A stretch of 64,000 bases of DNA from positions 59,986,433 through 60,050,432 of the forward strand of contig CM043965.1 in the NCBI GenBank assembly GCA_014529385.2, in the 5' to 3' direction. Both the position numbers and the translations under genes were made by a program. Source of the stretch: Adiantum capillus-veneris. Taxonomy: Eukaryota > Streptophyta > Polypodiopsida > Polypodiales > Pteridaceae. Numbering within the stretch: the first letter of the stretch is position 1; each line of letters opens with the position of its first letter. Below, piece by piece: positions 25,143 to 36,147 of this stretch. The notes beneath the pieces are model-generated. The model was not told the origin of the DNA. It saw only the letters and a list, made by a program, of their open reading frames with translations, and did no database searches.

Positions 25143-25603
25143 ATAACACACCCAGCTCAGCACTATCTCACATGGGCATGGGTTGGATGGGATCAATGGC
25201 CCATGTCTTTTTTGGGGAGCGCGGGCATCATGGGCCGTTGATCTCACGGCACACCCAAATTTACCAATTGCTCGAATTTACTAAAGCCGCCCCGTTTACA
25301 CAGCGACGGGTTTATCATAAAACTCCCCCTTCTCCCATTGCTTTCAACGAGCACGTGCAGATGAGATGGTTAAGGTGATAGGCTTGCAAACGTGGCATCC
25401 AGGGTTCAAGTCCAAGGGATGAGAGGGGGAGGGGACGCCCGAATTTACAAGTTTTTTGGTGTGCTCGAATTTACCTGTTTTCCCGAATTTACAAAAGTCG
25501 CATCGGACGGCTCATATCGTACCCGATTCCCTAAATGGGTGTGAGCCATTGATCCCATCCAGCCCATGCCCATGTGAGATAGTGAGGAGGATAACACACC
25601 CCC
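25143..25603. repeat. ~460 bp inverted-repeat (MITE-like) unit
   Basis: The segment actatctcacatgggcatgg with its continuation (about 25161-25205) recurs in reverse complement at about 25541-25583, and each side carries gatcaatgg/ccattgatc. The interior holds repeated cgaatttac words and a tRNA-like promoter block. Boundaries and target duplication are not resolved. Confidence 0.5.
25350..25425 (+). ncRNA. tRNA-like / SINE-head sequence with A-box and B-box
   Basis: The stretch gagatggttaaggtgatagg resembles the A-box/D-arm of a tRNA, and about 35 bp downstream gggttcaagtcc matches the B-box consensus GGTTCRANNCC. The spacing suits an RNA polymerase III internal promoter. I cannot fold a clean cloverleaf, so a tRNA-derived SINE fragment is more likely than a working tRNA gene. 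Confidence 0.45.
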
Positions 25604-25840
25604 AGTAATACTTTGCCATAAATTCCCGAAATGCCCTTCAAATTTTCGATACTCCCAAAATACCTCCTGTTGTGAGGGGCACAAGAGGAGAGAGGGGATA
25701 GGGCACAAGAGCAGACAACGAGAGAAGAAGAAGAAGAAGAAGAAGAGTATTTTATCGTCGCAGGAAAGTATCCCAAGAGACCTTAAAGATCTATCCAACG
25801 AGGAGACCTGAACTCAAGACCTATTATTCAAGAGGGAAAT

Positions 25841-26044
25841 GGCATTTTTGAAACTAAAAACGGCAGGATATCAAGCCGAGACACATCTTCCCCGAACATT
25901 ATTGCCTTGGAAAAAGTTTGCCGCTTTTCCCTCTCTCCGTCTCATCGATGTGCCATGCCCGATTAAAGAGAGAGAGAGAGCATCAGTGTTCGGGAAAAAT
26001 GTGTCTCAGCTTAATATCGTGCCGTTTTCAATTTCCAAAATGCC
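25841..26044. repeat. ~204 bp foldback MITE-like element
   Basis: The left arm begins GGCATTTTTGAAA and contains aaacggcaggatat...gagacacatcttccccgaaca. The right arm is its imperfect reverse complement and ends CAAAATGCC. The loop holds a short (GA)n run. I see no clear target-site duplication. Confidence 0.6.
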
Positions 26045-26399
26045 GGTTGAGCTCAAGGGGAAAAGGAGAAATTCCGCCCCTAAATAGAGAAAAATAGTGT
26101 AAAAACCTAAAAAGTAACTAATTTCTTAAATTTTCCTCTTGGCAAATTCAAGGAAAGGCATTTTGTATGTTTGGGAAATTCGAACACTGGAGAGCATAGC
26201 TTTTTCATGTAAAGATGCTAATTTAAAAGGCATTGGGTACGATAAAAATAAAGTCACGCGAGCTGCTCAGCGAAAATAGCTCAGAGAATGGCGGCAAAAA
26301 ATTCCTAAACTTCGCAGCCAGTTGCACCAGAGTCCGGTTGCATTGAAAGCCTGCAGCAGAAACGTTTTGAAGATTGAGGGCGATGAATGTACTGTGCGT

Positions 26400-26455
26400 G
26401 CCGAGGGAGAGAGAGAGAGAGATGAAGCGCCAGCGAGACTGAGTCAGGATTGGAC

Positions 26456-26488
<33 letters not shown>

Positions 26489-26509
26489 CACGAACCTTAC
26501 ATCTTCAAT

Positions 26510-26549
<40 letters not shown>

Positions 26550-26613
26550 CAGACTACTGCAAAAATAATGTACTGCAAACTCCCTGGTCGCCTGGGACAG
26601 TGGGACTAGAGCC

Positions 26614-26670
<57 letters not shown>

Positions 26671-26796
26671 GCTTTACTACACAAGTACAGTTCTAGATTC
26701 CTGGTCATTTGCTCCATCCTCGACGTGAAGTAAAGCTTCACGTCGAGGATGGAGCAAATGACCAGGAATCTAGAACTGTACTTGTGTAGTAAAGCT

Positions 26797-26895
<99 letters not shown>

Positions 26896-26900
26896 GGGAT
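26400..26900. repeat. Dense compound microsatellites (GA, GT, CT, CA)
   Basis: GA, GT, CT and CA tracts lie at about 26405-26420, 26456-26490, 26513-26547, 26612-26668, 26798-26834 and 26838-26896. The tracts at 26612-26668 and 26798-26834 mirror each other around the palindrome at 26669-26797. Confidence 0.9.
26669..26797. repeat. Near-perfect 129 bp palindrome flanked by mirrored microsatellites
   Basis: The arms 26669-26730 and 26736-26797 are reverse complements around the 5 bp loop taaag. Outside them (CA)n faces (GT)n and (CT)n faces (GA)n, so the symmetry continues well beyond the unique arms. It lies about 430 bp upstream of the SAM-domain gene start. Confidence 0.9.
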
Positions 26901-27075
26901 CTCCCTATTTGCCATACCTCTGCTTGTCCAGAGCTCCTCCTCTGGCTTATATACTATAAAGAAACTCCCATATAATGAAGAGCTTTTGGGATCCTCCTCT
27001 TGCTTATATATTTTAAAGAAACTCCCATACACAGACGATCAGCTTTTGGGGTCCTCATTCGCAATGGCAACATAT
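26900..27075. repeat. Short tandem duplication upstream of the SAM-domain gene
   Basis: A ~65-70 bp unit containing tcctcctctKgcttatata, a taaagaaactcccata block and agcttttgg is present twice, with a partial third copy (agcttttggtgtcttcattc) near 27084. It may be part of the 5' untranslated or promoter region of the downstream gene. Confidence 0.6.
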
Positions 27076-27223
27076 TAAGCATATCAGCTTTTGGTGTCTT
27101 CATTCCACGATGACAACAAGCTCATTATGGTAACTTTCTCTTTTTTTTAGCATAAAAGGTTTGATTCAAATATGGCAAAAAAAGGTTCTTTATTTTCTTT
27201 TCTCTTTTATGTTCATTAGGTGC

Positions 27224-30200
27224 ATGCCTACTATGGATGTTCACACTCTAATCAATTGGGAAGTGGCAGATGTAGTCCATTTTGTCGAGATTTTTTGTGA
27301 TACCACCGAGTACTCCCAAAACATTCGGTTAGCAAGAGTGAATGGAAAATGTCTTGCTTTTATGACTGTGGAAGGTTGGTTAGAATTGGGAGTGGCCTCT
27401 ATAACACATAGACACATGTTAGTGGGGTGGTGTAGAAATCGATTGCATGGGCAAGAGATTTCAATCGCAAATGGTGGATTTCCTCAACAAAATCCCTCAT
27501 TAGTTGTTTTGCATGTTGAGCGAAATATATAGCCTCCAATCTCATAACAACATCTTCACCTCAACGCCATCCTCATTCCATGCCTATTAATTACGAGCGG
27601 ATTTTTCGCCCTAAAGAAGTTCGTCACTTGTATCCGATTGTAGGAAAAGAATTCTTACAAAAGTTTCATTCGGTACAACACAAGTCGTATTGTAAGAGTA
27701 TGGACAAAATACGCAAGGAATGGTTCAAAGATGGATACAACAATATGGCAATAGGAGATTTTTCTCAAATTAATTTGAGAAAAGATGTGGAGAAAAGAGA
27801 GGAACTTAAGTGCTTCATTATGTCTAAAATGCATACTCTTAAGCCATTATACTTTGATGAAAACAATATAATACAGTGGAGAGTGTCAGATGCCTATGCC
27901 AAGGTAATTGGATGGAGACACTACAATAGAAACAAAGGGACAAATGATCCAAAAAAGAATAACCTCTCTTCACTGCTATCAAATGAGGGTGAAGATAAGA
28001 ATATGCCTATTGATGCTTTGAGGAAAAGGTGTTACGCGCAAGAAGAGCTTCGTGAATCTAATCCTATCTCACCTATTGTAAGTACCTTTTTATTTTTATA
28101 CAATTGTGTCTTTACTCTTGCCACTTCAATAAATGTAAATATGACTCTTTTTTCCCTCCTATAAGGGCAACGATGGTGTAGAAGAACCACTCGATTATGT
28201 GGTGGAAATCAAAAACCCTTTTGTTTATGATGCAAGAGAAGGTGCATCTACTTCAAGTGCTCTTATGGTAATAATCATTTTTATTTTCTTTTATGTTTAC
28301 TACAATACTAAAATCAAATATTAAGCGAACTTTTTTTTGCATTTTTTGAAGGATAATTTCACCCTTGAAGCTCTTCATGATGTGGTGGAGGCTCCAACTT
28401 CAATAACTTCAGCTGATCCAATGGTAAGAGGAATTTATTAATGCTTCTTGACTTTATAGTGAAAGATCTTCAAGCTTTGTCATTTGCATATGTAGTATGT
28501 TGAGGGAGACTTATAGTTGAACTTTGTTTGGGCCATTGGGTAGTGGGTCACATGTACTTTTTTGGAGTCTCTTATATAGGCTATTATGATTTTTGAGTTT
28601 TGACCTTGTTTTTGTTTTCTCTTATAGAACACTGACAATGTTGAAGGACAGGTACATAGGATGGAAACACATAATTTTTATTATGATGAGATGGTAAGAG
28701 AGACAACCTGTCTATATATTGCAAGCCTTGATATGTGAAGTTTTTAGTTTTTATGTATTATATTGCATGGACTAGGGTAGGGAAGGCTCTCAAGAGAAAG
28801 TTGCACAACAATATGCCAAGCAAAGACAAGACAAAAACTTGATTGGACACATGGTAATATTCAAGGTACTATTGATAAAGGAAATAATAACACTTTGGGA
28901 TCCACTTTAAAACAAACTTTGGACTTATAATAGAATCATCAAAATGAAGTGTTGAAAGACTCAAGCTTTGGCATGGACGGTGAGGTAACTTCTTTATGTA
29001 CATTGCATATTTTAAGCTAGGGTCAAGTCTTATTTTGCTTTTCAAAATGTGGATATGTTTTCTTGTTTCTAGGAGGGTTATGGCTGTCAAAATGAGGACA
29101 GTTTAACTATGGAAAACGGCTCTCTTTTGCAAATGATGACGAATGCAATGAGCGTCTCTCCATCTATTGTAAGTTTCCATGTCTTGAGGTCTCAAATCAA
29201 GTATGATTTATTGAGGCCTCTAACCATATTGGTCATATCAAACCTCTTTATTGTGGGAGTGTTAGGCTTTAGTCATTTTTAATTTGAATTATGGGAGCAT
29301 CATGCTTTAGTCATTTATAAATTGAGTTTTTTGTGGTAGGACACTGCTACTTTAAACAACATTAGGGAGTACTCTCAAATTGATGAACAAAGAAATTTCA
29401 ATGAGAACTTTTCTTGCACACACCAACATGTATCTATCAATGATCATATGGTAAGTTCATTTTGTTGAGATGTCCTCACTAGCTCCAAATTCACTAATCT
29501 CATCTTTATGTGCCACTTAGGAGGTCATGCAATGCATGGACAAGGAGAAAACATCTTTTCTCTCTCGTAAGGAACAATTACTTGTTGATGAGTTGGAATC
29601 TCATTTGCAGCCCCTCACTAATTCAAATGAAATGGTAAGTGTTTGATTTAGGAGAGTTTAGGTTTCTATATCATGGTTGTGATCTAGATGCATGTGGAGA
29701 TAACTATTCTTTTTTTTTCCCATAGCATTTATCAACATTGCAAGGTGGATTGTTACCTTTTCAGTGTTTACCAAATGTACTCAATGCAGATCCTCAAGGG
29801 TCCTTTCTCATGGTAGATTAATATGATACTAAAAAATGTGGTAATTGTTAGTCTTGGTTTCTTACATCATCTAATTGGCTCATAATATAGGAATGTTGTG
29901 TAGAAGACATGACGCCTACTATCAATGAAACAAGGAAGGGGCAAAAATTTGTAAGCCTTAATACCGTTATGGTAAGTAGTTGTTAACTTCAAGAATATGT
30001 TTCATGGGACATCCAATAAGAGCTTCAAAGATCTCTTTTTTTGCTAAATAAATTTCTTCAAAAATTTAGGAAAACAAAACAAACCAACAATGCAAGAAGA
30101 AGACGAAACGACCTCATGTAGTAAAATCAACAAAGATATCCTTTGTTACATTGCCTTGGTTTGTAAGATTAAAATATCTAGCATGATACCAAGGGTTAAA

Positions 30201-30914
30201 TTTTTTTAATATGTTTATTGTAGATTTTGAAGGAAAAGGTGACAAACGATGAAAATTTGCCCTTATCGGTAAGAGACTCTATGGTAGATTTACTTTTCCT
30301 TGTAACGTTCAATATTTGGTTCTACGTCATAGTATGTATCACTCAAATTAATTGCGGGGGTTATTTAGGTTGCCCTCAATTCAAGGCAATTTAGAGCAAG
30401 GAAGAGACCACTAAGATATGCAGAAAAAGACACTGAGAAGGTAATTGCATGTGTTTTATACATTAGTTCCTCTTTTCAATTACATAGAGGCTTCTTTAGA
30501 TTGTTTTAATCCTGTGATATACATGGTTAGGAAAACCAAGTACATATCAACCAAGGATTAAAGGAGCTATCAAAGAAGGATACGAGTAAAGAGAAATGTC
30601 AGGTAGAAATTGCAAGTAAATAAGAGATTGTATAGTCTCATTTAACTTCGCTATTCACATATTGTTGTGTTGTTCTTAAAAAGGTGAACTTAATTGATAT
30701 GGAGCGTGATGAAATGGAAGCTATTGCCGTAAAAGCAATGGATACACATGACATTGATATCATGTATCGACATTTACCCCAACGCATTAAAGAACTCAAG
30801 AGTGATAATAAGACATTCTTCCAACAGTGCTCAAGCAAATCAGAGCCCGAGCTTCTTTTGCGTTCATATGTAACTTGGATTCTTAGGTCTACAAGTTCCT
30901 TAAATGAGGAGTAA
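27224..30914 (+). CDS. SAM-domain gene of CACTA-A, about 16 exons, function unknown
   Basis: Likely CACTA-A's second, accessory gene. Exon 1 (27224-27532) starts after a tttatgttcattag acceptor. Residues about 11-74 match a sterile alpha motif: W-E-V-A-D-V-V, then EYSQN, V-N-G-K-C-L-A-F-M, L-E-L-G-V and a final helix. SAM domains are known for protein oligomerisation or RNA binding. Later exons: 27580-28077, 28166-28267, 28352-28423, 28628-28693, 28776-28853, 29073-29168, 29340-29450, 29521-29634, 29726-29812, 29891-29971, 30070-30162, 30224-30268, 30369-30440, 30531-30602 and 30684-30914 (TAA). All have GT-AG borders and are phase 0 with no internal stop. Exon 2 encodes a basic/aromatic block with WRVSDAYAKVIGWRHYNR; exon 12 has a KKKTKRP nuclear-signal-like motif; exon 14 is Arg-rich; exon 16 is a helical acidic tail. 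The frame is broken between exon 1 (TAG at 27530) and exon 2, so one junction is missed or damaged. Family otherwise not recognised. Confidence 0.7.
28854..28987 (+). pseudogene. Possible decayed extra exon of the SAM-domain gene
   Basis: Following the ATG/GT donor at 28853, one frame reads NIQGTIDKGNNNTLG..., then LKQTLDL, hits TAA TAG, and continues as NHQNEVLKDSSFGMDGE up to a gtaac donor at about 28986. The composition matches neighbouring exons and the block ends at a donor, so it may be a lost or alternatively used exon. The two stops argue against current coding use. Confidence 0.35.
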
Positions 30915-31173
30915 TCATTCTTGTGTGGATTATCCTATCAAAGCTTTTTCGAACACAAAGCCATTACTTATGTTGTGTTTCTCTCAAAATCAATCAATAC
31001 TTTGGTTTGTCTCAAACTCTAAAATGCTATACCTTTGTGCCTTTACACTCTCTAGGGATTTTTGTTGTTGTAAAATACACTTCTGCATTGATTTAAGTGG
31101 CTCAACTAAACATTGAAAACATGAGCACAATAACAAGTTGAAAAGAGGGGGTATAGTTCAAAGGGATGCATAT

Positions 31174-31235
<62 letters not shown>

Positions 31236-31337
31236 ATTATCATCCTTGGAGGTCAAATATGACTTTATATGGGACCAAAGATAAAGATATATGTATGTAT
31301 GAAGCATTGAAAACATGAGCACAATAACAAGTTGGTT

Positions 31338-31386
<49 letters not shown>

Positions 31387-32146
31387 CTTTTACATATATG
31401 AGTAATTAAAAAAAAAACATAAAGGACGAGAGATTTTATATTAGAAAAAAGACAAAATTACATTTATCGGCTACATTCTTTGATAATATCTCCGTAATGC
31501 AACCTAACAAGGACTCTTTACAAAAAAGTGGAAGCATACAAAAAATTACATAGGGCTATTCTATAGCCGAAGTCAAAACCACATTTCTTTTATTGATTCA
31601 AGGACTTCCATCCAAACTGCCACCCCTTGGGAATGAACTAATGAGTAATTTTTGTGAGACAAGGCTCACGAGTTGCATTCAATGGGTTCGAAGCTCACAT
31701 GTTGGGAAATTTGTTATTTGAAGATGGGTGCACATATATGTATAAAGTTCTCCATGATACCTTCCCCACTCTTATGGTAAAATATTTCTCTCTCGTTTAT
31801 TAGAATCAAGAAGCTCGAGTCAATTTAACTTTGACTTGTGTGAGTTGTTTTCACACAATCTTTCATTCAAGGGAAAAGCTAAATCCTCACGTGTGCTTCT
31901 TTTAGCACATTCTTTCCCTCAAGGCAAAACTTTGACTCTTTTCTTTTAAAGAGTGAATAACTTTTCTCATATGTGAATTATTTAGCACTTTTATTATCTT
32001 GAGTGAATTAGTTTTTAAAAGAGTGAATAACTTTTGTCATGTGCGAAACCTTTAGCACTTTCTTTCGCTTGAGTTGAAATTTTTGCTTCTTTAATTCACA
32101 TTTGTTTGGTGTGAAAAGAACAATGAAAAGAGCTCTTTTTACTCGA
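30915..32146. other. Right non-coding part of CACTA-A with microsatellites and subterminal repeats
   Basis: No gene. Two similar (GT)n(GA)n / (GA)n tracts lie at about 31172-31231 and 31340-31384. Each is preceded by the same phrase, cattgaaaacatgagcacaa (31112 and 31305), so a small segment was duplicated. From about 31850 to 32145 there are repeated ttcacWc, aaaagagtgaataactttt (31951 and 32016) and tttagcac words that mirror the left-end TTTCACA motifs. Confidence 0.6.
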
Positions 32147-32171
32147 GTGAAAAAGTCTAAAAGTTCTTGTG
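32147..32171 (-). repeat. CACTA-A right terminal inverted repeat
   Basis: Perfect 25 bp reverse complement of 7527-7551, ending CTTGTG at 32171 and followed by the AGA target duplication at 32172-32174. Confidence 0.92.
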
Positions 32172-32174
32172 AGA

Positions 32175-32992
32175 GGAGGCCCATGGGAGAGTGATAATGA
32201 CTTTATGGGGATGTGTATGTGCGTGCTGTGCTCTGGGATGAAACCCGACAGGGTTGCGAGCCAGGGCAGGGAACAGTGTGAGCTAGCACTGTGAGCTCAA
32301 AAACAATGTCTTTGAGGCACTGTGTGCTCTCAGAGAAATCCGCAAGGTCGCTCACAAGCCGCTCCAGCAACCACAGTTCCTTGGTGTCCATGCTTTCTAG
32401 AGTAGGTGCAAGTAAAATGGGCATTTCTGTGTCTTTAGTGTAGCCATAGTCCAGGTGTGTCTGTGCCACTAGGCTTGGTGGTAGGCAGGGCTGTGGGATT
32501 CATATCAACTTCGATGCAGTGACTAGGAGCCAGTAATGAACTCGCTTGGCATGCCTTCAAAAGCCCATAGAGCACACACACACAAGCGTGCAATAGCTTG
32601 GGTGTCCAGGCTATGGTAGGACTCTGGGGGCAGCTCATGCATCGTCGTGCAGACCAAGGCATGCAAGCGTAACAAGGGGGTGAGTTATTGGGTAAAATAA
32701 GCCATCGCGGGTCTAGCACTAATGATAGAAGCAAGTGCCGAGGGACTCGGGGCGAGGAAGGGGTGCAGTATCGTGTGTGTTTGAGAAGACGACAAGGCGA
32801 GATTGTGAGGAGCAGTGCATCGTGTGTGCGTATGTGGGTCGACTGCGGGTGGGTCCAAAGACCAGCACTATTCAACGGTAGCGTGTAGGGGGGTGTGTGT
32901 AATGCCAAAGGCGGCAGAGCGGCGCGCAGCTGGCGTGGTGTGTGTGTGTGTGTGTGTGTAATTGGCAAGTTTGGCAGGCCAACTAAAAGCGG
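32175..32992. other. Unassigned stretch between CACTA-A and the inverted gypsy element
   Basis: One minus-strand open stretch (32203-32469) has a protein-like composition, with ESMDTKELWLLERLVSDLADF, but no family I recognise. The long overlapping minus ORF from 33070 runs across a (GT)n tract at 32936-32959 and the LTR start, so I do not trust it. Nothing else is supported. Confidence 0.3.
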
Positions 32993-34148
32993 TGTTAGGA
33001 GTTTTTTGGAGCAAGGGATTGCGCATATGTATATACACATGCATGGTGCATAAAAAAAAGAATTACCCATTCTTCAGAGCCAGGTGGTTACGTGGGACCC
33101 ACATGTGTACAAGTAGGCCAGGGTGCACATAGTGCATCGATTTTCATTATCACGAGTATCTGTGTGTTTTTCTATAATAAGAGAAGTTTGCGGCATGTAA
33201 AAATTATCGAGGAAGCTATCGATGGGCCCACGCCATGAGGTAAGCAGGTGCGTTAGATGCATCGAGTGGCATCAGGAGGTCAAATGGGATCAAGTCTTGC
33301 ACATGGGTAAGTGCAGACACATCGTGACTGTTTTTTGTGATGAATTATGCATAAGGTCATCATGAGGACCATATTTTGGGGCTACTTCACGTGGTTGCGG
33401 GATGGAATCTATGGCCTTATTGAGAAAAGTTGAGGGTCAGGTGTGCGGATGGATGCAGCAGGGTGACAAAAATGCATTGCGTGGCCAATTTTTGGCCTGT
33501 TCGGGGTCCGTTTGAGGTCAACTAAAAGGCCAAAGGTGCCCAAGGGATAAAATGAAGTGTGACACTAAAAAACCTGAGAAAAAGACAAGCAAAACGTGGA
33601 GAGAAGATGAGGAACAACCGGAATTGATTTTTTGCTGTTTTTGGAGCCTGTTTTGGCCATAAACTGCTCATCCGAGGTTGGATTTGAGCGCTTTGATATT
33701 GTAGAGTGGGGTTTTAGGCTGTTCCGGACGTATGGCACTGTCCATTTTTTCAAATTTCTTATTTTTTACTGTTGTTTTGGCTGTGTAAGCTTCTCATGTG
33801 AGCGAAGCCTCTGTTCAAATTTGTGATTGTATGTGGCATATTTCATCCATAATGTGTGAGCTATTTGCCCCTTTGGTGTTGGCCCAAGCTCAATTGTATC
33901 TACACATAAGTTTTATTCTCTTTTGAGCTGAGTTTTGTGTGTGTGTGTGTGTGTGTGTGTGTCTATGTTGAGTGGGCAAATGGATAGTCTTTCTCCTCTC
34001 ACTCCATCGGTGTGTTCCCTGTCTCGGCTAGGTGGGTTGTGTAAGCCGAGTGGTGCCCCATAGTGTGTGTGTGTGTGTGTGTGTGTATCATCCCAAGAGT
34101 GTGTGTTCGGTGATCATAGAGGTGTTGTGTGTGTTTCCATCCCTCTCA
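32993..34148 (+). repeat. Left LTR of the inverted gypsy element
   Basis: Starts TGTTAGGAG and ends near ccctctca. From 33272 on it matches 37321-38185 directly, and 32993-33258 matches 36148-36410 in reverse complement. It contains two (GT)n tracts (about 33936-33961 and 34062-34086). A small tacaggt tandem follows at 34206-34290. Confidence 0.8.
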
Positions 34149-34859
34149 GATTCTTTTGGTTCCCCCACAGAGGATCTTCTTCGAGTACCTTCAACTTTGG
34201 GATTACAGGTTGCGGATTACAGGTTACAGGTTACAGGTTATAGGGACAGGTACAAGTACAGATACAGGTGATTCACATAGGTACAGGTAGCTGGAGTAGA
34301 GTGATACACTGGCAAGTGGGAGTCACTTACAGTTGTCGTGGCTATGCATCAATTGGTGCCTGTTTGAGCGCATTGTCTTGTATTGTACGTTACTTGTGGA
34401 TATTGCCATTGTACGCCTTTGTGGAGCCATACTTGCTTTTATTTGGCAATCCCAGTCATTTTTCAAACTTGGTCTGGAAGATCTTCATTTCTGAGACTGG
34501 ACTATATGAGCTTTTCATAAGCTTTCGTGAGAGGGTCGATAGCGTGAGGTTTTATTGAGCTGGGGGATTCTCAAATGTGAGATCCTTTTGGTGATACAGG
34601 TGGCTGAAGCACCCTTTTTGTGACCTTTCCATAGGCTCTTTACTAGTGATTTCTACTTGATGCTCGAGTTCTATTGTTGGCAAGTTATGCATACATATAC
34701 AGTCTATATTTTGGGTTCTTACTGCTCTAATTATGGGGAAACTCTGCCAAAATTTTTCCAAGTTGTGATGGCTGGTTTTTTGGTCTTTTGAGCCATTTAT
34801 GATGTTATGCTCCTGAAATTCTGACAAAATCAGAGGATAAGTCAGGTGTGCCTTCTTGG

Positions 34860-36147
34860 GAGATGCATGGTTGGCTTTAATGGATGATCAAAATGGACCT
34901 CAATTCACTCCTTTTCATTTAACACAAAGAATTCAGATAAATGTTCATGTATCCATGAAGATTTTTTTCTAGCAGCACATAGTCTTTATGTTTCGTCCAA
35001 GAAGATTAAGAGAGATACTGGAATGATGTTGTAATTCTGATGATTAACTATGAAAACTCATTTGATGTGCATGTGTTTGTCCTTATCTAAAGACAAGCTC
35101 CATTGAAGTTTCTAGGAATTGAGTCAGTAAAAAGTTTTGGGTTCTTGCACGTGTGTTAGAAGGGATTCTCAAAGCATTGAAACTTGGGTAGCCATGGATT
35201 TCTCTTATCCAAAATTTCATGGAAGAAGTGATGAAGATGTGGAAGAATTTTGGAAAGAAAGGAGGTTTCCTACATTAGTAATCAGATTCACGACCCTGCC
35301 CAGATGTTACCTCTTCTCTGGATTGGTTTGAAGAGTGATGCACGAGTTTGGTCCAAAGCATTTTGAAGAGGAGTTGCGTGTGGCCGATCCACCTGTGAGA
35401 TTAAGTTGGGATAATCTACGGCATGGATTGGAAGTGGAGTTTGTGAAGACAAGATCCTGACAAAGTATGGCAAGAAGTACATGGTTTGGTTCAAAGGGAA
35501 GGTAAGCCAGTACATGCATACATACGTAAGTTTTCAATGGCATGGGAGCCGATGTGAAAGGCCTCAGCACCACAGATACCTCCACCTGACATGATGAAGA
35601 GGGACAATTTTTTTGGCTGGTCTTTGGGAGAATATACGTTGGAGAGTGGAGCTAAAAAAGCCTAGAACATAGGAAGATGCACTAGAGGTAGCAAGGAACA
35701 AAGAGTGAAAGCTGAGAAGAATGAGTCAGCTAGGAGTAGAATCTATGTCTAGGAGGTCAAAATTTTAGCATATGGATTCTTTGCAAGGTCTCATGCCTGG
35801 GGTTCATCATGAACCAGTGGTTTCTGTTACTCCTTAGGTTATGCCAGTAATGGTCACTACAGTAGTGCAAGATGATGGGATAAGGCAAGACGCGAGGCAA
35901 GTGGTAGATTTAATGAAGAATCATAGCCTAAACATGCTAGATATGTGGGAAATAATCGAGGTCGGGGGAGGTTTGCAAATCAGTCAGGAGGTGAAGAAAG
36001 ACCCACGAATGGTGCTGGACAAAGCAATGGTAGATTCTGGAGGCAGACGTCCACATGTTATAATTGTGGAGAGTTGGGCCACATCAGCCCACAATGTGAT
36101 AAGCCACCAAGGATGGGGGAAGACATGTATCCATTTCCAAGACGATC
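34860..36147 (+). pseudogene. Decayed Ty3/gypsy gag with CCHC zinc knuckle
   Basis: Around 35191 the translation MDFSYPKFHGRSDEDVEEF matches the start of many plant gypsy gag domains (FxG...DVEEF). Pieces in other frames (LPLLWIGLKSDARVWSKAF near 35305; RLSWDNLRHGLEVEF) continue the domain, so several frameshifts separate them. A clean C-x2-C-x4-H-x4-C knuckle, CYNCGELGHISPQC, lies at 36056-36097 after a Gly/Arg/Asn-rich linker. Coding similarity stops at the inversion breakpoint, about 36148. Confidence 0.75.

Larger units (their letters stand above)
7527..32171. mobile_element. CACTA-A: 24.6 kb CACTA-superfamily transposon with a Tnp2-like gene and a SAM-domain gene
   Basis: The two ends are perfect 25 bp inverted repeats (7527-7551 and 32147-32171) beginning CACAAGAACTTTTAGAC. 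They are flanked by identical 3 bp sequences, AGA at 7524-7526 and AGA at 32172-32174. CACTA/En-Spm elements are known for a CAC-A start and 3 bp target duplications. Inside are a minus-strand Tnp2-like transposase gene (10963-14548) and a divergent plus-strand SAM-domain gene (27224-30914), with subterminal TTTCACA-type repeats near both ends. The 7.4 kb CACTA-B element is inserted between the two genes, so the original length was about 17.2 kb. The ends are seen directly; that the two genes act together is inference from co-location. Confidence 0.85.

Noticed and set aside
25350-25425. Functional tRNA gene
   Set aside because: A- and B-box words are present, but I could not fit acceptor and anticodon arms; kept only as a SINE-like head.
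26322-27078. Several ORFs on both strands, including a mirrored pair over the palindrome
   Set aside because: The shared peptide comes from the palindrome and the rest from microsatellites, so these are not genes.
32435-33070. 211-residue minus-strand ORF
   Set aside because: Biased composition, crosses a (GT)n tract and an LTR boundary, no domain recognised.
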